Below, piece by piece: positions 19,961 to 27,237 of a stretch of DNA of 64,000 bases. The position numbers and the translations under genes were made by a program. The DNA is from Actinomycetes bacterium (GTDB lineage: Bacteria > Actinomycetota > Acidimicrobiia > Acidimicrobiales > RAAP-2), in assembly GCA_021827705.1 (NCBI GenBank), contig JAKAUQ010000029.1, forward strand, positions 1-64,000, read 5' to 3'. How positions within the stretch are numbered: position 1 is the stretch's first letter; the number at the start of each line of letters is the position of its first letter. The notes beneath the pieces are model-generated. The model was given only the letters and a program-made list of their open reading frames with translations. It did not search any database and was not told the DNA's origin.

Positions 19961-20252
19961 CCCCATCCTTTGGTTCCCACGACCGGAGCAACTCGTCGCG
20001 CTCCGCCACCAGCTCCCCCACCTCGCGCCGCCGGCGCCGCATCTCGGCTGCTGCGACCGCCACGTGGCGCGACAACTCTTCGTACTCCTGCGCTTGCGTC
20101 GGGGTTTCCGAGACTAGCGCCCGGATCCGGGCCTCGTCGAGTGCCGCGTTCCACACGGCCACCTGCTCTTCGAGCACGTGCAGGCTTTCGCGCGCCGCGC
20201 TCAGCCGTCGCTGGCAGTCCTCCAATCGGCGACGCTGCACCCGCAAGCCCAT
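19932..20252 (-). CDS. Hypothetical coiled-coil protein upstream of pdtaR
   Basis: A 106-residue Arg/Glu-rich protein without a recognised domain. Nearly all of it should form a helical hairpin: one helix about 5-45 (RRRLEDCQRRLSAARESLHV) and another about 58-92 (YEELSRHVAVAAAEMRRRR), joined by a short turn with PTQAQEYEEL. No signal or membrane segment. Support for a real gene: TACACT sits 7 nt before its ATG, the leaderless geometry used elsewhere, and it would be the first gene of the pdtaR-polA unit. Its 3' end overlaps pdtaR by about 29 nt, suggesting translational coupling. Function unknown. Confidence 0.6.
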   Translation of the reverse strand: MGLRVQRRRLEDCQRRLSAARESLHVLEEQVAVWNAALDEARIRALVSETPTQAQEYEELSRHVAVAAAEMRRRRREVGELVAERDELLRSWEPKDGDGTTSSDRR

Positions 20253-20259
20253 CGCCCTC

Positions 20260-20265
20260 AGTGTA
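20260..20265 (-). promoter_or_regulatory. Putative -10 box (TACACT) of coiled-coil gene-pdtaR-polA
   Basis: TACACT on the minus strand ends 7 nt before the ATG of the coiled-coil gene, in the gap after menC's stop. Confidence 0.4.
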
Positions 20266-20270
20266 CGGGC

Positions 20271-21302
20271 CTACCACCGCGCGCTGGCGACGCACGGTCC
20301 CGTGCGCACCGCGTCGGCGAGGCGGTAGCCCAGGCCCCCGGGAGCCGCGACCACGTCGCCCCCGCCCGTGACCTCGACGTCGGCGACGTCGCTCGGCTCG
20401 CGCACCGCGTCGGCGGCCAGCATCCGCAGGGCGCTGCGCCCGAGGGGCGACTCGAAGAAGCCCCCGACGTAGGGCCGCAGCCCCAGTGCGCTCGCCCGGC
20501 GGCACAGCTCCCGGGCGACCGCCAGTCCCCCGACCCGGCCCGGCTTGACGCACACCAGCTGGGCCGCGTGGTGGGCGGCGACGAGGCGCACGTCGGCCAA
20601 GCTGCGCATCCCCTCGTCGACGCTGAGCGGCACCGCGGTTCGCGAGGCCAGGGCCGTCAGGCGGGCCAGGTCCCCCGGGGCGAAGGGCTGCTCGACGGCC
20701 ACGACGCGCAGCCGGGTCCACAGCGCGGCCTCGTCGGCCAGGACCTCCTCGACACTGGTGGCCGAGGCGTTGTAGTCGAGCAGAACCTCGGAGCCCTGCT
20801 CGGCGAGCCAGGCCACCGCGTCCTGGCGCCACTGGCCCGGTCGCACCTTGGCCCGCATCCGCACACCCCCCACCGCCCCCGGCGGCGGGGGGTCGAGCAG
20901 CGAGACCGTGACCAGGGACGGGACCGGTCCCGCGACGTGCCACCCGGCTGGGCGCGCCAAGCCGGTCGACCGCAGGTGCAGGTCGAGCAGGGCCATCTCC
21001 ACCAGGGCCCAGGCCACCCGCGAGGCCGGGCGCGGACCAGCCAGCTGGCCCACGCGGCTCCAGGCCGGCAGCCGGGACTCGCGCGCGACGATTCCCCCCA
21101 GGCGCTCGCTCACCTCGGTGCGCAGAGCGTCGACCACCTCCTCGGCGCCGGGGTCCCCGTTGAGCGCGAAGGGCTGCACGCCCACCTCGCCGAACCCCTC
21201 CGCGCCCGGCGTGGCCAGTCGGGCCAGCAGCCGGGGCCGGAGATCGTGGTGCTGGCCCGCCGCGCGCACGGGCCGCGCCAGCACCGCGTCGCGACGCCAC
21301 AC
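20271..21302 (-). CDS. menC: o-Succinylbenzoate synthase-like enolase-superfamily enzyme
   Basis: An enolase-superfamily enzyme of at least 343 residues, most likely MenC, which dehydrates SHCHC to o-succinylbenzoate in menaquinone synthesis. Catalytic elements appear in the usual order: the first-strand Lys region MRAKVRPGQ, three carboxylate ligands in LLDYNAS, VVAVEQPF and PLSVDEGM, and the second base Lys in LVCVKPGRVGG. Dipeptide epimerases share this fold, but menG and menF about 8-10 kb away favour MenC. The start is uncertain: GTG 21302 is the only canonical codon clear of the tRNA, but it clips the expected first strand, and an in-frame ATC (21329-21327) sits 7 nt after TACCGT. Confidence 0.75.
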   Translation of the reverse strand: MWRRDAVLARPVRAAGQHHDLRPRLLARLATPGAEGFGEVGVQPFALNGDPGAEEVVDALRTEVSERLGGIVARESRLPAWSRVGQLAGPRPASRVAWALVEMALLDLHLRSTGLARPAGWHVAGPVPSLVTVSLLDPPPPGAVGGVRMRAKVRPGQWRQDAVAWLAEQGSEVLLDYNASATSVEEVLADEAALWTRLRVVAVEQPFAPGDLARLTALASRTAVPLSVDEGMRSLADVRLVAAHHAAQLVCVKPGRVGGLAVARELCRRASALGLRPYVGGFFESPLGRSALRMLAADAVREPSDVADVEVTGGGDVVAAPGGLGYRLADAVRTGPCVASARW

Positions 21303-21335
21303 CTCGAGTGTCCCGGTGCTCCAGTCGATGGCTGC

Positions 21336-21342
21336 TACGGTA
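21336..21342. promoter_or_regulatory. Symmetric -10 element TACGGTA between menC and tRNA-Leu(CAA)
   Basis: The heptamer reads TACGGT rightward, 10 nt before the tRNA, and TACCGT leftward, 7 nt before an in-frame ATC codon of menC. It could act as the -10 box for both divergent units. Confidence 0.45.
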
Positions 21343-21351
21343 GACCGGCCT

Positions 21352-21435
21352 GCCCGGATGGCGGAATCGGTAGACGCGGAGGCCTCAAAAGCCTTTACTC
21401 GCAAGGGTGTGTGGGTTCGAGTCCCACTCCGGGCA
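21352..21435 (+). tRNA. tRNA-Leu (anticodon CAA)
   Basis: An 84-nt class II tRNA. The acceptor stem is GCCCGGA/TCCGGGC with discriminator A at 21435. The anticodon stem GAGGC/GCCTT closes the loop CTCAAAA, giving anticodon CAA for UUG codons. A long variable arm and the T-arm GTGGG TTCGAGT CCCAC are present. The 3' CCA is not encoded (the genome reads CCC), unlike tRNA-Leu(GAG), so it must be added by CCA-adding enzyme. Confidence 0.95.
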
Positions 21436-21484
21436 CCCACCGCCGCAGGTGCCTGTCAGACCCTCCCGTCGTGCGTAGCCCTGT

Positions 21485-21490
21485 TAGCGT
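21485..21490 (+). promoter_or_regulatory. Putative -10 box (TAGCGT) of fabD-fabG
   Basis: TAGCGT ends 6 nt before the fabD GTG; no Shine-Dalgarno is present, so the mRNA is probably leaderless. Confidence 0.5.
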
Positions 21491-21496
21491 GGCGCC

Positions 21497-22414
21497 GTGA
21501 GTTTCGACGTCCCCTGGCGCGACGACGCCGTCGCCCTGTTCCCGGGGCAGGGCTCGATCGCCTCGGGCGCGGGCCGGGCGTGGACGGCGAGCCCCCACTG
21601 GTCCCTGGTCGCCGAGGTCTCCGAGGCTGCGGGCACCGATGTGGCCCACCTCCTGCTCGACGCGTCCGACGAGGACGTGATCCGCACCGACCACGCCCAG
21701 CTGGCGACCTTCGCCCTGTCCCTGGTCGGCTACCACGACCTGCTGGCCCTGGGGTGGCGCCCCCGCTACCACCTGGGCCACAGCCTGGGCGAGTTCAGCG
21801 CCCTGACCGCCGCCGGTGTGCTCACGCTCGCCGATGCCGCGCGCCTGATCGCCGTGCGCGGAGCCGCCATGGCCGAGGCCGCCCGGACCACCGCGGGGGC
21901 GATGCTCGCCCTGCTCGGTGGTGACGACGCGGCGCGTGCCCTGCTCGAGCAGCGACCGGGCATCTACGTGGCCAACGTGAACGGGGCCGGCCAGCTGGTC
22001 GTCAGCGGCGAGATGGCCGCGCTCGACGCCCTGGCCGGTGACGCCCGCGACCTCGGATTCAAGCGCGCGACCCGCCTCCCGGTCGGCGGCGCCTTCCACT
22101 CCCCTCTCATGGTGCCGGCCCAGGGCGCCCTGGACGCCCAGCTGGCGCGCACCCAGTGGCACACGAGTGACGCCGTCGTGGTGGCCAACGTGGACGGTCG
22201 GGTCCACCCGGCCGCCGACTGGCCCGACCTCCTGAGCCGCCAGCTCACCAGCCCCATCGAGTTCGTGGCCGCCACGACCGGGCTGCCCGACACGGTCACC
22301 GCCAGCATCGAGATGCCGCCCGGCGCCGTGCTGAGTGGGCTCACCCGGAGGATCCGCCCCTTCGCCACCCAGGTGGCCCTGACCGAGCCCGCCGAGCTGC
22401 GGGCCCTGGCGTGA
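21497..22414 (+). CDS. fabD: Malonyl-CoA:ACP transacylase
   Basis: A 305-residue acyltransferase that loads malonyl groups onto acyl carrier protein for type II fatty acid synthesis. LFPGQGSIASG at the N-terminus and the nucleophile elbow GHSLGEFSAL near residue 95 are diagnostic; the catalytic His lies in GGAFHSPLM near residue 200. The GTG start is 6 nt after TAGCGT. Its stop overlaps the fabG GTG (GTGA). The cluster order fabD-fabG-(SGNH)-acpP-fabF is a standard FAS-II arrangement with one inserted gene; fabH is not in the window. Confidence 0.95.
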   Translation: MSFDVPWRDDAVALFPGQGSIASGAGRAWTASPHWSLVAEVSEAAGTDVAHLLLDASDEDVIRTDHAQLATFALSLVGYHDLLALGWRPRYHLGHSLGEFSALTAAGVLTLADAARLIAVRGAAMAEAARTTAGAMLALLGGDDAARALLEQRPGIYVANVNGAGQLVVSGEMAALDALAGDARDLGFKRATRLPVGGAFHSPLMVPAQGALDAQLARTQWHTSDAVVVANVDGRVHPAADWPDLLSRQLTSPIEFVAATTGLPDTVTASIEMPPGAVLSGLTRRIRPFATQVALTEPAELRALA

Positions 22415-23115
22415 GCCGCGTCGTCCTGGTCACCGGCGCGAGCCAGGGCATTGGCGCCGCCATTGCCGCGGGCTTCGTCGCGCTGGGCGACGTGGTTGTG
22501 ACGCTGTCCCGGCGCGCACTGGCGCCCGCTGGGGTCGCCGAGGCCCTCGCCGTCGACGTCGCCGACAGTGCCGCCGTCACGGCCGCCGTCAAGGGCCTCG
22601 TCGAGCGCCACGGGCCCATCGAGGTGGCGGTCCTCAACGCGGGGATCACCCGCGACGGGCTCGCCCTGCGCATGACCGACGCCCAGTGGCGCGAGGTCCT
22701 CTCCATCGACCTAGACGGCGCCTTCTACACGGCTCGCGCGGTCCTGGCACCCATGGTGCGCGCGCGCCGGGGGGCCATCATCTTCGTCGGCTCGGTGAGC
22801 CCCTTCCTCGGCGTTCCCGGCCAGGCCAACTACGCCGCCGCCAAGGCCGGGCTGGTCGGCCTGGCCCGGTCACTGGCCCGCGAGCTGGCCTCGCGCTCCA
22901 TTACGGTCAACGTCATCGCCCCGGGCCTCATCGAGACCGAGATGACCCGCGACGTGTCCGCCGACGGTCCCGCCGGGTCCGCGGGCATCCCCCTCGGCCA
23001 CCGCGGCCAGCCCGCCGACGTCGCCGCGGCGGCGCTGTTCCTGGCCAGCGACGGCGCCCGCTACATCACGGGCGCCGTCGTCCCGGTCGACGGTGGTCTG
23101 GCCCTCGGGCTCTAG
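22411..23115 (+). CDS. fabG: 3-Oxoacyl-ACP reductase (SDR family)
   Basis: A 234-residue short-chain dehydrogenase that reduces 3-oxoacyl-ACP with NADPH. Cofactor loop VTGASQGIGAAIA at the N-terminus, structural NAG in LNAGITRDG, catalytic Ser in VGSVSPF, catalytic Tyr and Lys in NYAAAKAGLVGLA, and the typical end ITGAVVPVDGGLAL. SDR enzymes are versatile, but translational coupling to fabD (GTGA overlap) and the nearby acpP and fabF make FabG the likely role. The stop codon shares CTAG with the stop of the convergent SGNH gene. Confidence 0.92.
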   Translation: MSRVVLVTGASQGIGAAIAAGFVALGDVVVTLSRRALAPAGVAEALAVDVADSAAVTAAVKGLVERHGPIEVAVLNAGITRDGLALRMTDAQWREVLSIDLDGAFYTARAVLAPMVRARRGAIIFVGSVSPFLGVPGQANYAAAKAGLVGLARSLARELASRSITVNVIAPGLIETEMTRDVSADGPAGSAGIPLGHRGQPADVAAAALFLASDGARYITGAVVPVDGGLALGL

Positions 23116-24059
23116 CCCCGGTTGTGGCCCGCGGCGCGGACCGCGGCCGGCGGCGCGGCATTCAGCAGAGCGGTCTCGATCGTCGTGGCCAGCAGCTCGT
23201 GCCCCAACGGGCTGGGGTGGATGTTGCACCCGGTCATACCGCTGCTCGCGGGATACGCGATCAGCAGGCCGGCCGCGCACGGGTCACCACCAAAGGGCGT
23301 CGCGGCCGCCTGGAACATGGAGAAGCCGTTGGCGACGATGCCGTGGAACTGCCTGGTGACCTGGTTGATCGTCGCGTCGAGCTGCTGAGCCTCGCCAACC
23401 TGGACCGGCTGGCTGTAGTTCAGCGCGTAGTAGTCCACGGCCACCAGAGCATGCGAGTAGTGCCCCTCGACGCGCAGGGCGTGGTAGATGATCGCCAGGT
23501 TGGTGGCGATCTGCTTGAGCACCGCGCCGAACTCGCTCAGGTTCAAGCACCCGTCCGCGGTCGTCTCCTGACACAGGAACGCGTCGTTGGCGCCGATGGT
23601 GATCGTCACCAGCCGCGTCGCGGGGTGGGTGCGCAAGAAGTGAACGGCGTAGCTCAACTGCGAGCCGGTGTAGCTCACGTGGAGGGGGTAGGCCGTGCGG
23701 TAGCCGGCGCTCTGACCGGGCGCGTTCTCACAGCCGTTGGAGGCCGCAGTCGCGTTGATCATCGAGGCGGTCGTCTCCCCCGGGCACGACGCGTTGAACA
23801 GGTGCAGGTTCAGCGCCGTCGCGACGTCGTTGGCGTAGCTCGAGAAGTTCGCGGCATCGGCGTAGGTCGCCGCGCTGGTCGTCTGGGGCGGCGTGTAGCC
23901 GAAGGCCACCGAGTCGCCCAGCGCCAGGTACGGTGCCCCCTGCCCCCAGCCCGCCTTGTTCCCCGCGGCTCCGGAGGCCGCCGCACTCACCACGACACTC
24001 GCGACCAGCATGGCGCTGGCCGCCACGGCCACTACTCGTCGGTACACCCGATGCCCCAT
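23112..24059 (-). CDS. Secreted SGNH/GDSL-family hydrolase
   Basis: A 315-residue exported esterase-like protein. The signal peptide runs to about residue 30 (VAVAASAMLVASVVVSAAAS). SGNH blocks are clear: block I YLALGDSVAFGY with the nucleophile Ser, block III ITIGANDAF with Asn, and block V NIHPSPLGHE with the catalytic His. Paired Cys residues in the mature part suggest disulphides. Substrate unknown; relatives act on lipids, acetylated glycans or esters. ATG 24059 is preceded by AAGGGGGG at good spacing, so the longer track start is rejected. It lies opposite to and between fabG and acpP, splitting the FAS-II cluster. Confidence 0.85.
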   Translation of the reverse strand: MGHRVYRRVVAVAASAMLVASVVVSAAASGAAGNKAGWGQGAPYLALGDSVAFGYTPPQTTSAATYADAANFSSYANDVATALNLHLFNASCPGETTASMINATAASNGCENAPGQSAGYRTAYPLHVSYTGSQLSYAVHFLRTHPATRLVTITIGANDAFLCQETTADGCLNLSEFGAVLKQIATNLAIIYHALRVEGHYSHALVAVDYYALNYSQPVQVGEAQQLDATINQVTRQFHGIVANGFSMFQAAATPFGGDPCAAGLLIAYPASSGMTGCNIHPSPLGHELLATTIETALLNAAPPAAVRAAGHNRG

Positions 24060-24168
24060 CACGCCCCCCTTGGCTGTATGCCCGTGCCCGGGCAGGCTCA
24101 TCCTAGGGCGCCCTCCCCCGCGGGCGCGGCCACCCCACGGGATCGGGCAGGATCGCGCGGCCATTTAG

Positions 24169-24175
24169 TACGATA
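24169..24175. promoter_or_regulatory. Putative -10 element TACGATA upstream of acpP
   Basis: TACGAT reads toward acpP, 25 nt before its ATG, leaving a leader with the AGAAGGG ribosome-binding site. The heptamer is self-complementary in pattern (TANNNTA). A separate TAGGAT (24105-24100) is nearer to the SGNH gene on the other strand. Confidence 0.45.
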
Positions 24176-24199
24176 CGGCGACACAGAGAAGGGATGAGC

Positions 24200-24439
24200 A
24201 TGGACCGCGACGAGGCCTTCAAGAAGTTCACCGACAGCGCCGTCGAGGTGCTGGCGGTGGACCCAGCCAAGGTGACGCCGGACGCCTCGTTCGCCGACGA
24301 CCTCGGGGCCGACAGCCTCGACCTGGTCGAGTTGGTGATGGCTCTTGAGGAGAACTTCCACGTCGAGGTGGGCGAGGACGAGCTCAAGGACATCACCACC
24401 GTCGGCGAGGCCTTCGACCTGATCTACGCGAAGCTCTAG
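24200..24439 (+). CDS. acpP: Acyl carrier protein
   Basis: A 79-residue, strongly acidic carrier of growing acyl chains. The phosphopantetheine attachment Ser is in GADSLDLVELVMALE, near residue 38. Four-helix ACP pattern and length are normal. Two ATG codons are close; ATG 24200 is 6 nt after AAGGG, whereas ATG 24194 directly abuts it, so the downstream one is chosen. The stop TAG overlaps the fabF GTG by one base, which couples carrier and condensing enzyme. Confidence 0.95.
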   Translation: MDRDEAFKKFTDSAVEVLAVDPAKVTPDASFADDLGADSLDLVELVMALEENFHVEVGEDELKDITTVGEAFDLIYAKL

Positions 24440-25638
24440 TGCTCGTCGCGCGCACCCCCGAGGGGCCGGTCGCTGGTCGACGCGTCGCCATCACCGGACT
24501 GGGCGCGGTGTCGTGCGCCGGCCTCGGCGTGGACGCGCTCTGGTCGGCCCTGCACGAGCCGGTGGCCCCACCCACCAAGCGCGTGGAGCCCTTCGACGCC
24601 TCGCACATCGCTGGCCCCAAGGAGTTGCGCCGCCTGGACCCCTTCACCCTCTACGCCCTGGTGGCTGCCGACGAGGCCTGGCGCCAGTCGGGCCTCACCG
24701 GACCTCTCGAGGACGCTGGCAGCATCGTCACCACGGGCATCGGCGGACTCCAGTCCATCCTGGCCCAGGTCGAGGTGATGCGTGAGCGGGGGCCCGGGCG
24801 TGTTTCGCCCTTCATGGTGCCCATGATGATGCCGAACGCCGCCACTGCGGCCGTCTCCATGCGCTTTGGCCTGGGCGGACCCTGCGAGACGGTGACCACG
24901 GCGTGCGCCGCCGGGACCCACGCCATCGGCAACGGGGCGCGTCTGGTGGCCAGCGGACGCTGCCCGGTCGTCGTGGCCGGTGGTGCCGAAGCGGTCCTGG
25001 TCGAGATCGCCGAGGCGGGATTCCGCAACATGACGGCCCTCAGCGCGAGCGACCTGTCACGACCCTTCGACGTGGATCGCGACGGCTTCGTCATGGGCGA
25101 GGGCGCCGGGATCCTGGTCCTGGAAGACTGGGAGCACGCCGAGGCCCGCGGGGCCCGCATCCTGGCTGAGGTCCTCGGAGCCGCCTCGACCGCCGACGCG
25201 TACCACATCACCGCCCCCGACCCCGAGGGCCGCGGCGCGGTGCGCTCGATGCGGCTCGCCCTCGAGGACGCGCAGCTGGAGCCCGGCGCCATCTCGCACA
25301 TCAACGCGCACGGGACCTCGACGCCCTTGAACGACTTGGCAGAGGCCGTGGCCGTGGCCCGCGTGTTCGGCCACAGCGTGCCGCCGGTGACGTCGGTGAA
25401 GGGTCACCTCGGGCACTCGCTGGCCGCGGCGGGCGCCCTGGAGGCGGTCGCCTCGGTGATGACCCTGATCGACCAGGTCATCCCACCCACTGCCGGCACC
25501 ACCAACGTCGACCCGCAGATCCCCCTCGACGTCGTGCACGGCGCACCGCGCCCGGCCCGAGTCGAGACGGTGCTGTCGAACTCCTTTGGCTTCGGCGGTC
25601 ACAACGGCAGCGTGATCCTGCGCCGCGTCGAGTCCTAG
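24439..25638 (+). CDS. fabF: 3-Oxoacyl-ACP synthase II (KAS II)
   Basis: A 399-residue condensing enzyme that elongates acyl-ACP with malonyl-ACP. The catalytic triad is visible: Cys in VTTACAAGTHAIG near residue 155, His in HINAHGTSTPLND near residue 290, and His in SVKGHLGHSLAAAG near residue 325. The C-terminal SNSFGFGGHNGSVIL is typical. The GTG start overlaps the acpP stop (TAGTG). The stop codon shares CTAG with the stop of the convergent TrpF-like gene. Confidence 0.95.
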   Translation: MLVARTPEGPVAGRRVAITGLGAVSCAGLGVDALWSALHEPVAPPTKRVEPFDASHIAGPKELRRLDPFTLYALVAADEAWRQSGLTGPLEDAGSIVTTGIGGLQSILAQVEVMRERGPGRVSPFMVPMMMPNAATAAVSMRFGLGGPCETVTTACAAGTHAIGNGARLVASGRCPVVVAGGAEAVLVEIAEAGFRNMTALSASDLSRPFDVDRDGFVMGEGAGILVLEDWEHAEARGARILAEVLGAASTADAYHITAPDPEGRGAVRSMRLALEDAQLEPGAISHINAHGTSTPLNDLAEAVAVARVFGHSVPPVTSVKGHLGHSLAAAGALEAVASVMTLIDQVIPPTAGTTNVDPQIPLDVVHGAPRPARVETVLSNSFGFGGHNGSVILRRVES

Positions 25639-26285
25639 TCCTCGCTGGCCGCGGCGGGCCGCTCGGCGAAGGCGGCCCGGGCGCCGGCGATGAAGGCCCC
25701 CACCGCGACGGGATCCTTGGCTCCGGGCTCGTGCTCGAGTGCCGGGCCGGCCTCCACTCCCCACACGGGCAGCGCCCGCACGACGTCTCCGACCTCGTCG
25801 GCGCTGAGCCCACCGGCCACGACCGCGGGACCGAGGTACGGGCCGAACCCGCCGTCCAGGAGCGCCGCCAGCGCGCCCAGCCCCTCGAAGGGGTCCACCA
25901 CGACGTAGTCGGCCAGAGCCAGCCAGGCGGGCTCGGCGGCCAGCGTGTCGACGTCCAGGCGCACGAACAGCGTGGGCAGGCGCTCGCGCACGTAGCTCAT
26001 GTCGGCCAGGGCCACCGGCGCCACCAGCTCCACCGCCGACAGCCCCAGGCGGCTGGAGACCTCCACGACGCGCTGGGGCAGCTCGTGGTGGAAGGTCCCG
26101 ATGGTGATCACCCCCGCGGGCAGGCGGTGCTCGATGGCCCGCGCATCGTCGAGGGTCACCCGCCAGGGCGTGGGGCCGAAGTCGAACCCCAGCGCATTCG
26201 CGCCCAGCCCGACCGCCAGCAGGGCGTCATCCTCGGTGATCACTCCGGCCACCTTGATGAGCAGACCTTCCGGGAACAGGCGCAC
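25635..26285 (-). CDS. TrpF-like (phosphoribosylanthranilate isomerase fold) protein lacking the catalytic Cys
   Basis: A 216-residue TIM-barrel protein aligning with TrpF: LLIKVAGVITEDDALLAVGL at the N-terminus, LGFDFGPTPWRV, VVVDPFEGLGALAA, VVAGGLSADEV and EHEPGAKDPVAVGAF at the end. In TrpF the first strand reads KICGIT and its Cys is the general base; here it is Ala (IKVAGVI). The usual QLHG is ELVAP. The Asp expected as general acid (VVVDPF) is kept. Actinobacteria commonly use bifunctional PriA for this step, so this homologue may have another job. GTG 26285 has GGGAGG 6 nt upstream; ATG 26300 is alternative but only 3 nt after a TAGCGT box. No trp genes adjoin. Confidence 0.7.
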   Translation of the reverse strand: MRLFPEGLLIKVAGVITEDDALLAVGLGANALGFDFGPTPWRVTLDDARAIEHRLPAGVITIGTFHHELPQRVVEVSSRLGLSAVELVAPVALADMSYVRERLPTLFVRLDVDTLAAEPAWLALADYVVVDPFEGLGALAALLDGGFGPYLGPAVVAGGLSADEVGDVVRALPVWGVEAGPALEHEPGAKDPVAVGAFIAGARAAFAERPAAASED

Positions 26286-26324
26286 GGGCCACCTCCCCAT
26301 GGCACGCTACCGGGCCCGGGTCCC

Positions 26325-27005
26325 TCACGCCACGAACGCCACCGTGAGCTCGCCATCCTCGATCTCGGCCAGGGTTCGGTGGGCGAACCCGAGGGCGCTG
26401 ACGCTGCCGTCGGCCTGCGCCACCGCGGTCGTGATGCCGCTGGGGCCTACCGGGCCGGCCGCGCGTAGGTACGCGTCCAGGTCAGCCAGGGCGCGCGCCC
26501 GTCCCCACACCAGGCGCCAGGGTGGCGTCGCGCCGCGGGCCTCCATGCGCGCGACCATCTCCTGGCCGGGGTAGCAGCCCTTGGTGAAGGACACCACCTG
26601 GTCCACGAAGCGGTGCCCGTAGGCGTGGGGGACCAGTCCGCGCGCCAGCTCGGCGGGCCCCGGCCAGCACGCTCCCACCCGGGTCGCCTCGTCGCCTAAC
26701 GGGTCGGCCGTCTCTCCCTCGTCGACCAGCTCGACCACGCGACGCAGGCGGAAGCGCTCGAGTCTCTGGCGCAGGGAGTCGGCCAGCGCATTGGGCACTC
26801 GCAGGATCAGCTCGTCGCCCTCGCGCTCGACGCGCGCCACCCCGACCAGCTCGCCGGTCGGTGCGAGGAACCCGCACCACCGTGCGTCACCGGGCCCCAG
26901 ACGCTCCAGGTCCTGGGACGCCTGGCTCTGCAGGAAGTCCTCGCCGTCGACCCCCCGCACCCGCCAGCGCCGCCATCCCCGGTCCAGGCCCTGCGCTCCA
27001 TCCAC
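26325..27005 (-). CDS. ygfZ: YgfZ/GcvT-domain folate-binding protein
   Basis: A 226-residue protein of the YgfZ family, folate-dependent factors that assist iron-sulfur cluster enzymes. The diagnostic string KGCYPGQEMVARM with the invariant Cys lies near residue 145. The N-terminal DFLQSQASQDLERLGPG and the C-terminal barrel segment (ALGFAHRTL) agree with the GcvT fold. GTG 27005 is 6 nt after TAGCGT on the minus strand, so it is probably leaderless. It sits head-to-head with a small gene leading into mshD. Confidence 0.85.
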   Translation of the reverse strand: MDGAQGLDRGWRRWRVRGVDGEDFLQSQASQDLERLGPGDARWCGFLAPTGELVGVARVEREGDELILRVPNALADSLRQRLERFRLRRVVELVDEGETADPLGDEATRVGACWPGPAELARGLVPHAYGHRFVDQVVSFTKGCYPGQEMVARMEARGATPPWRLVWGRARALADLDAYLRAAGPVGPSGITTAVAQADGSVSALGFAHRTLAEIEDGELTVAFVA

Positions 27006-27010
27006 CCCGC

Positions 27011-27017
27011 TACGCTA
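27011..27017. promoter_or_regulatory. Symmetric -10 element TACGCTA between ygfZ and the small gene/mshD
   Basis: Leftward it reads TAGCGT, exactly 6 nt before the ygfZ GTG; rightward it reads TACGCT, 32 nt before the ATG of the small gene. A single palindromic heptamer could serve both units. Confidence 0.5.
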
Positions 27018-27048
27018 AGGCCCCGACGACCGAGCCGGACGGGTGCCC

Positions 27049-27237
27049 ATGGCTGTGCAGCGCGAACTGACGACTCTGACCTCCTCGCTGGCCGAGCTGG
27101 CGGCCCGTCTGACGACCCTGGTGGAGCGCGAGGCCACTTCGCTGCCCCCCGCGGCCTACCAGGAGCTGGTCGCCGCCGAGCGCACCATCGGGACCCTCCT
27201 GCGCCGCCTCAACCGCCTCAGCCGCTCCCTGACGTGA
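27049..27237 (+). CDS. Small helical hypothetical protein
   Basis: A 62-residue protein made almost wholly of helix-forming residues with heptad-like leucines (LTTLTSSLAELAARLTTLVE, then TIGTLLRRLNRLSRSLT). No domain recognised, no signal or membrane span. The ATG at 27049 is chosen over GTG 27043. Its stop overlaps the mshD GTG as GTGA, so it is translationally coupled to mycothiol synthase. This coupling is the main evidence that it is real. Confidence 0.55.
   Translation: MAVQRELTTLTSSLAELAARLTTLVEREATSLPPAAYQELVAAERTIGTLLRRLNRLSRSLT

Noticed and set aside
19945-21300. 451-residue minus-strand ORF overlapping menC and the coiled-coil gene
   Set aside because: Arg/Gly/Ala-rich with no domain; it is a shadow of menC, whose frame shows all catalytic enolase motifs.
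21303-21440. Upstream extension of menC to ATG 21440
   Set aside because: Those codons lie within the reverse complement of tRNA-Leu(CAA) and beyond its promoter.
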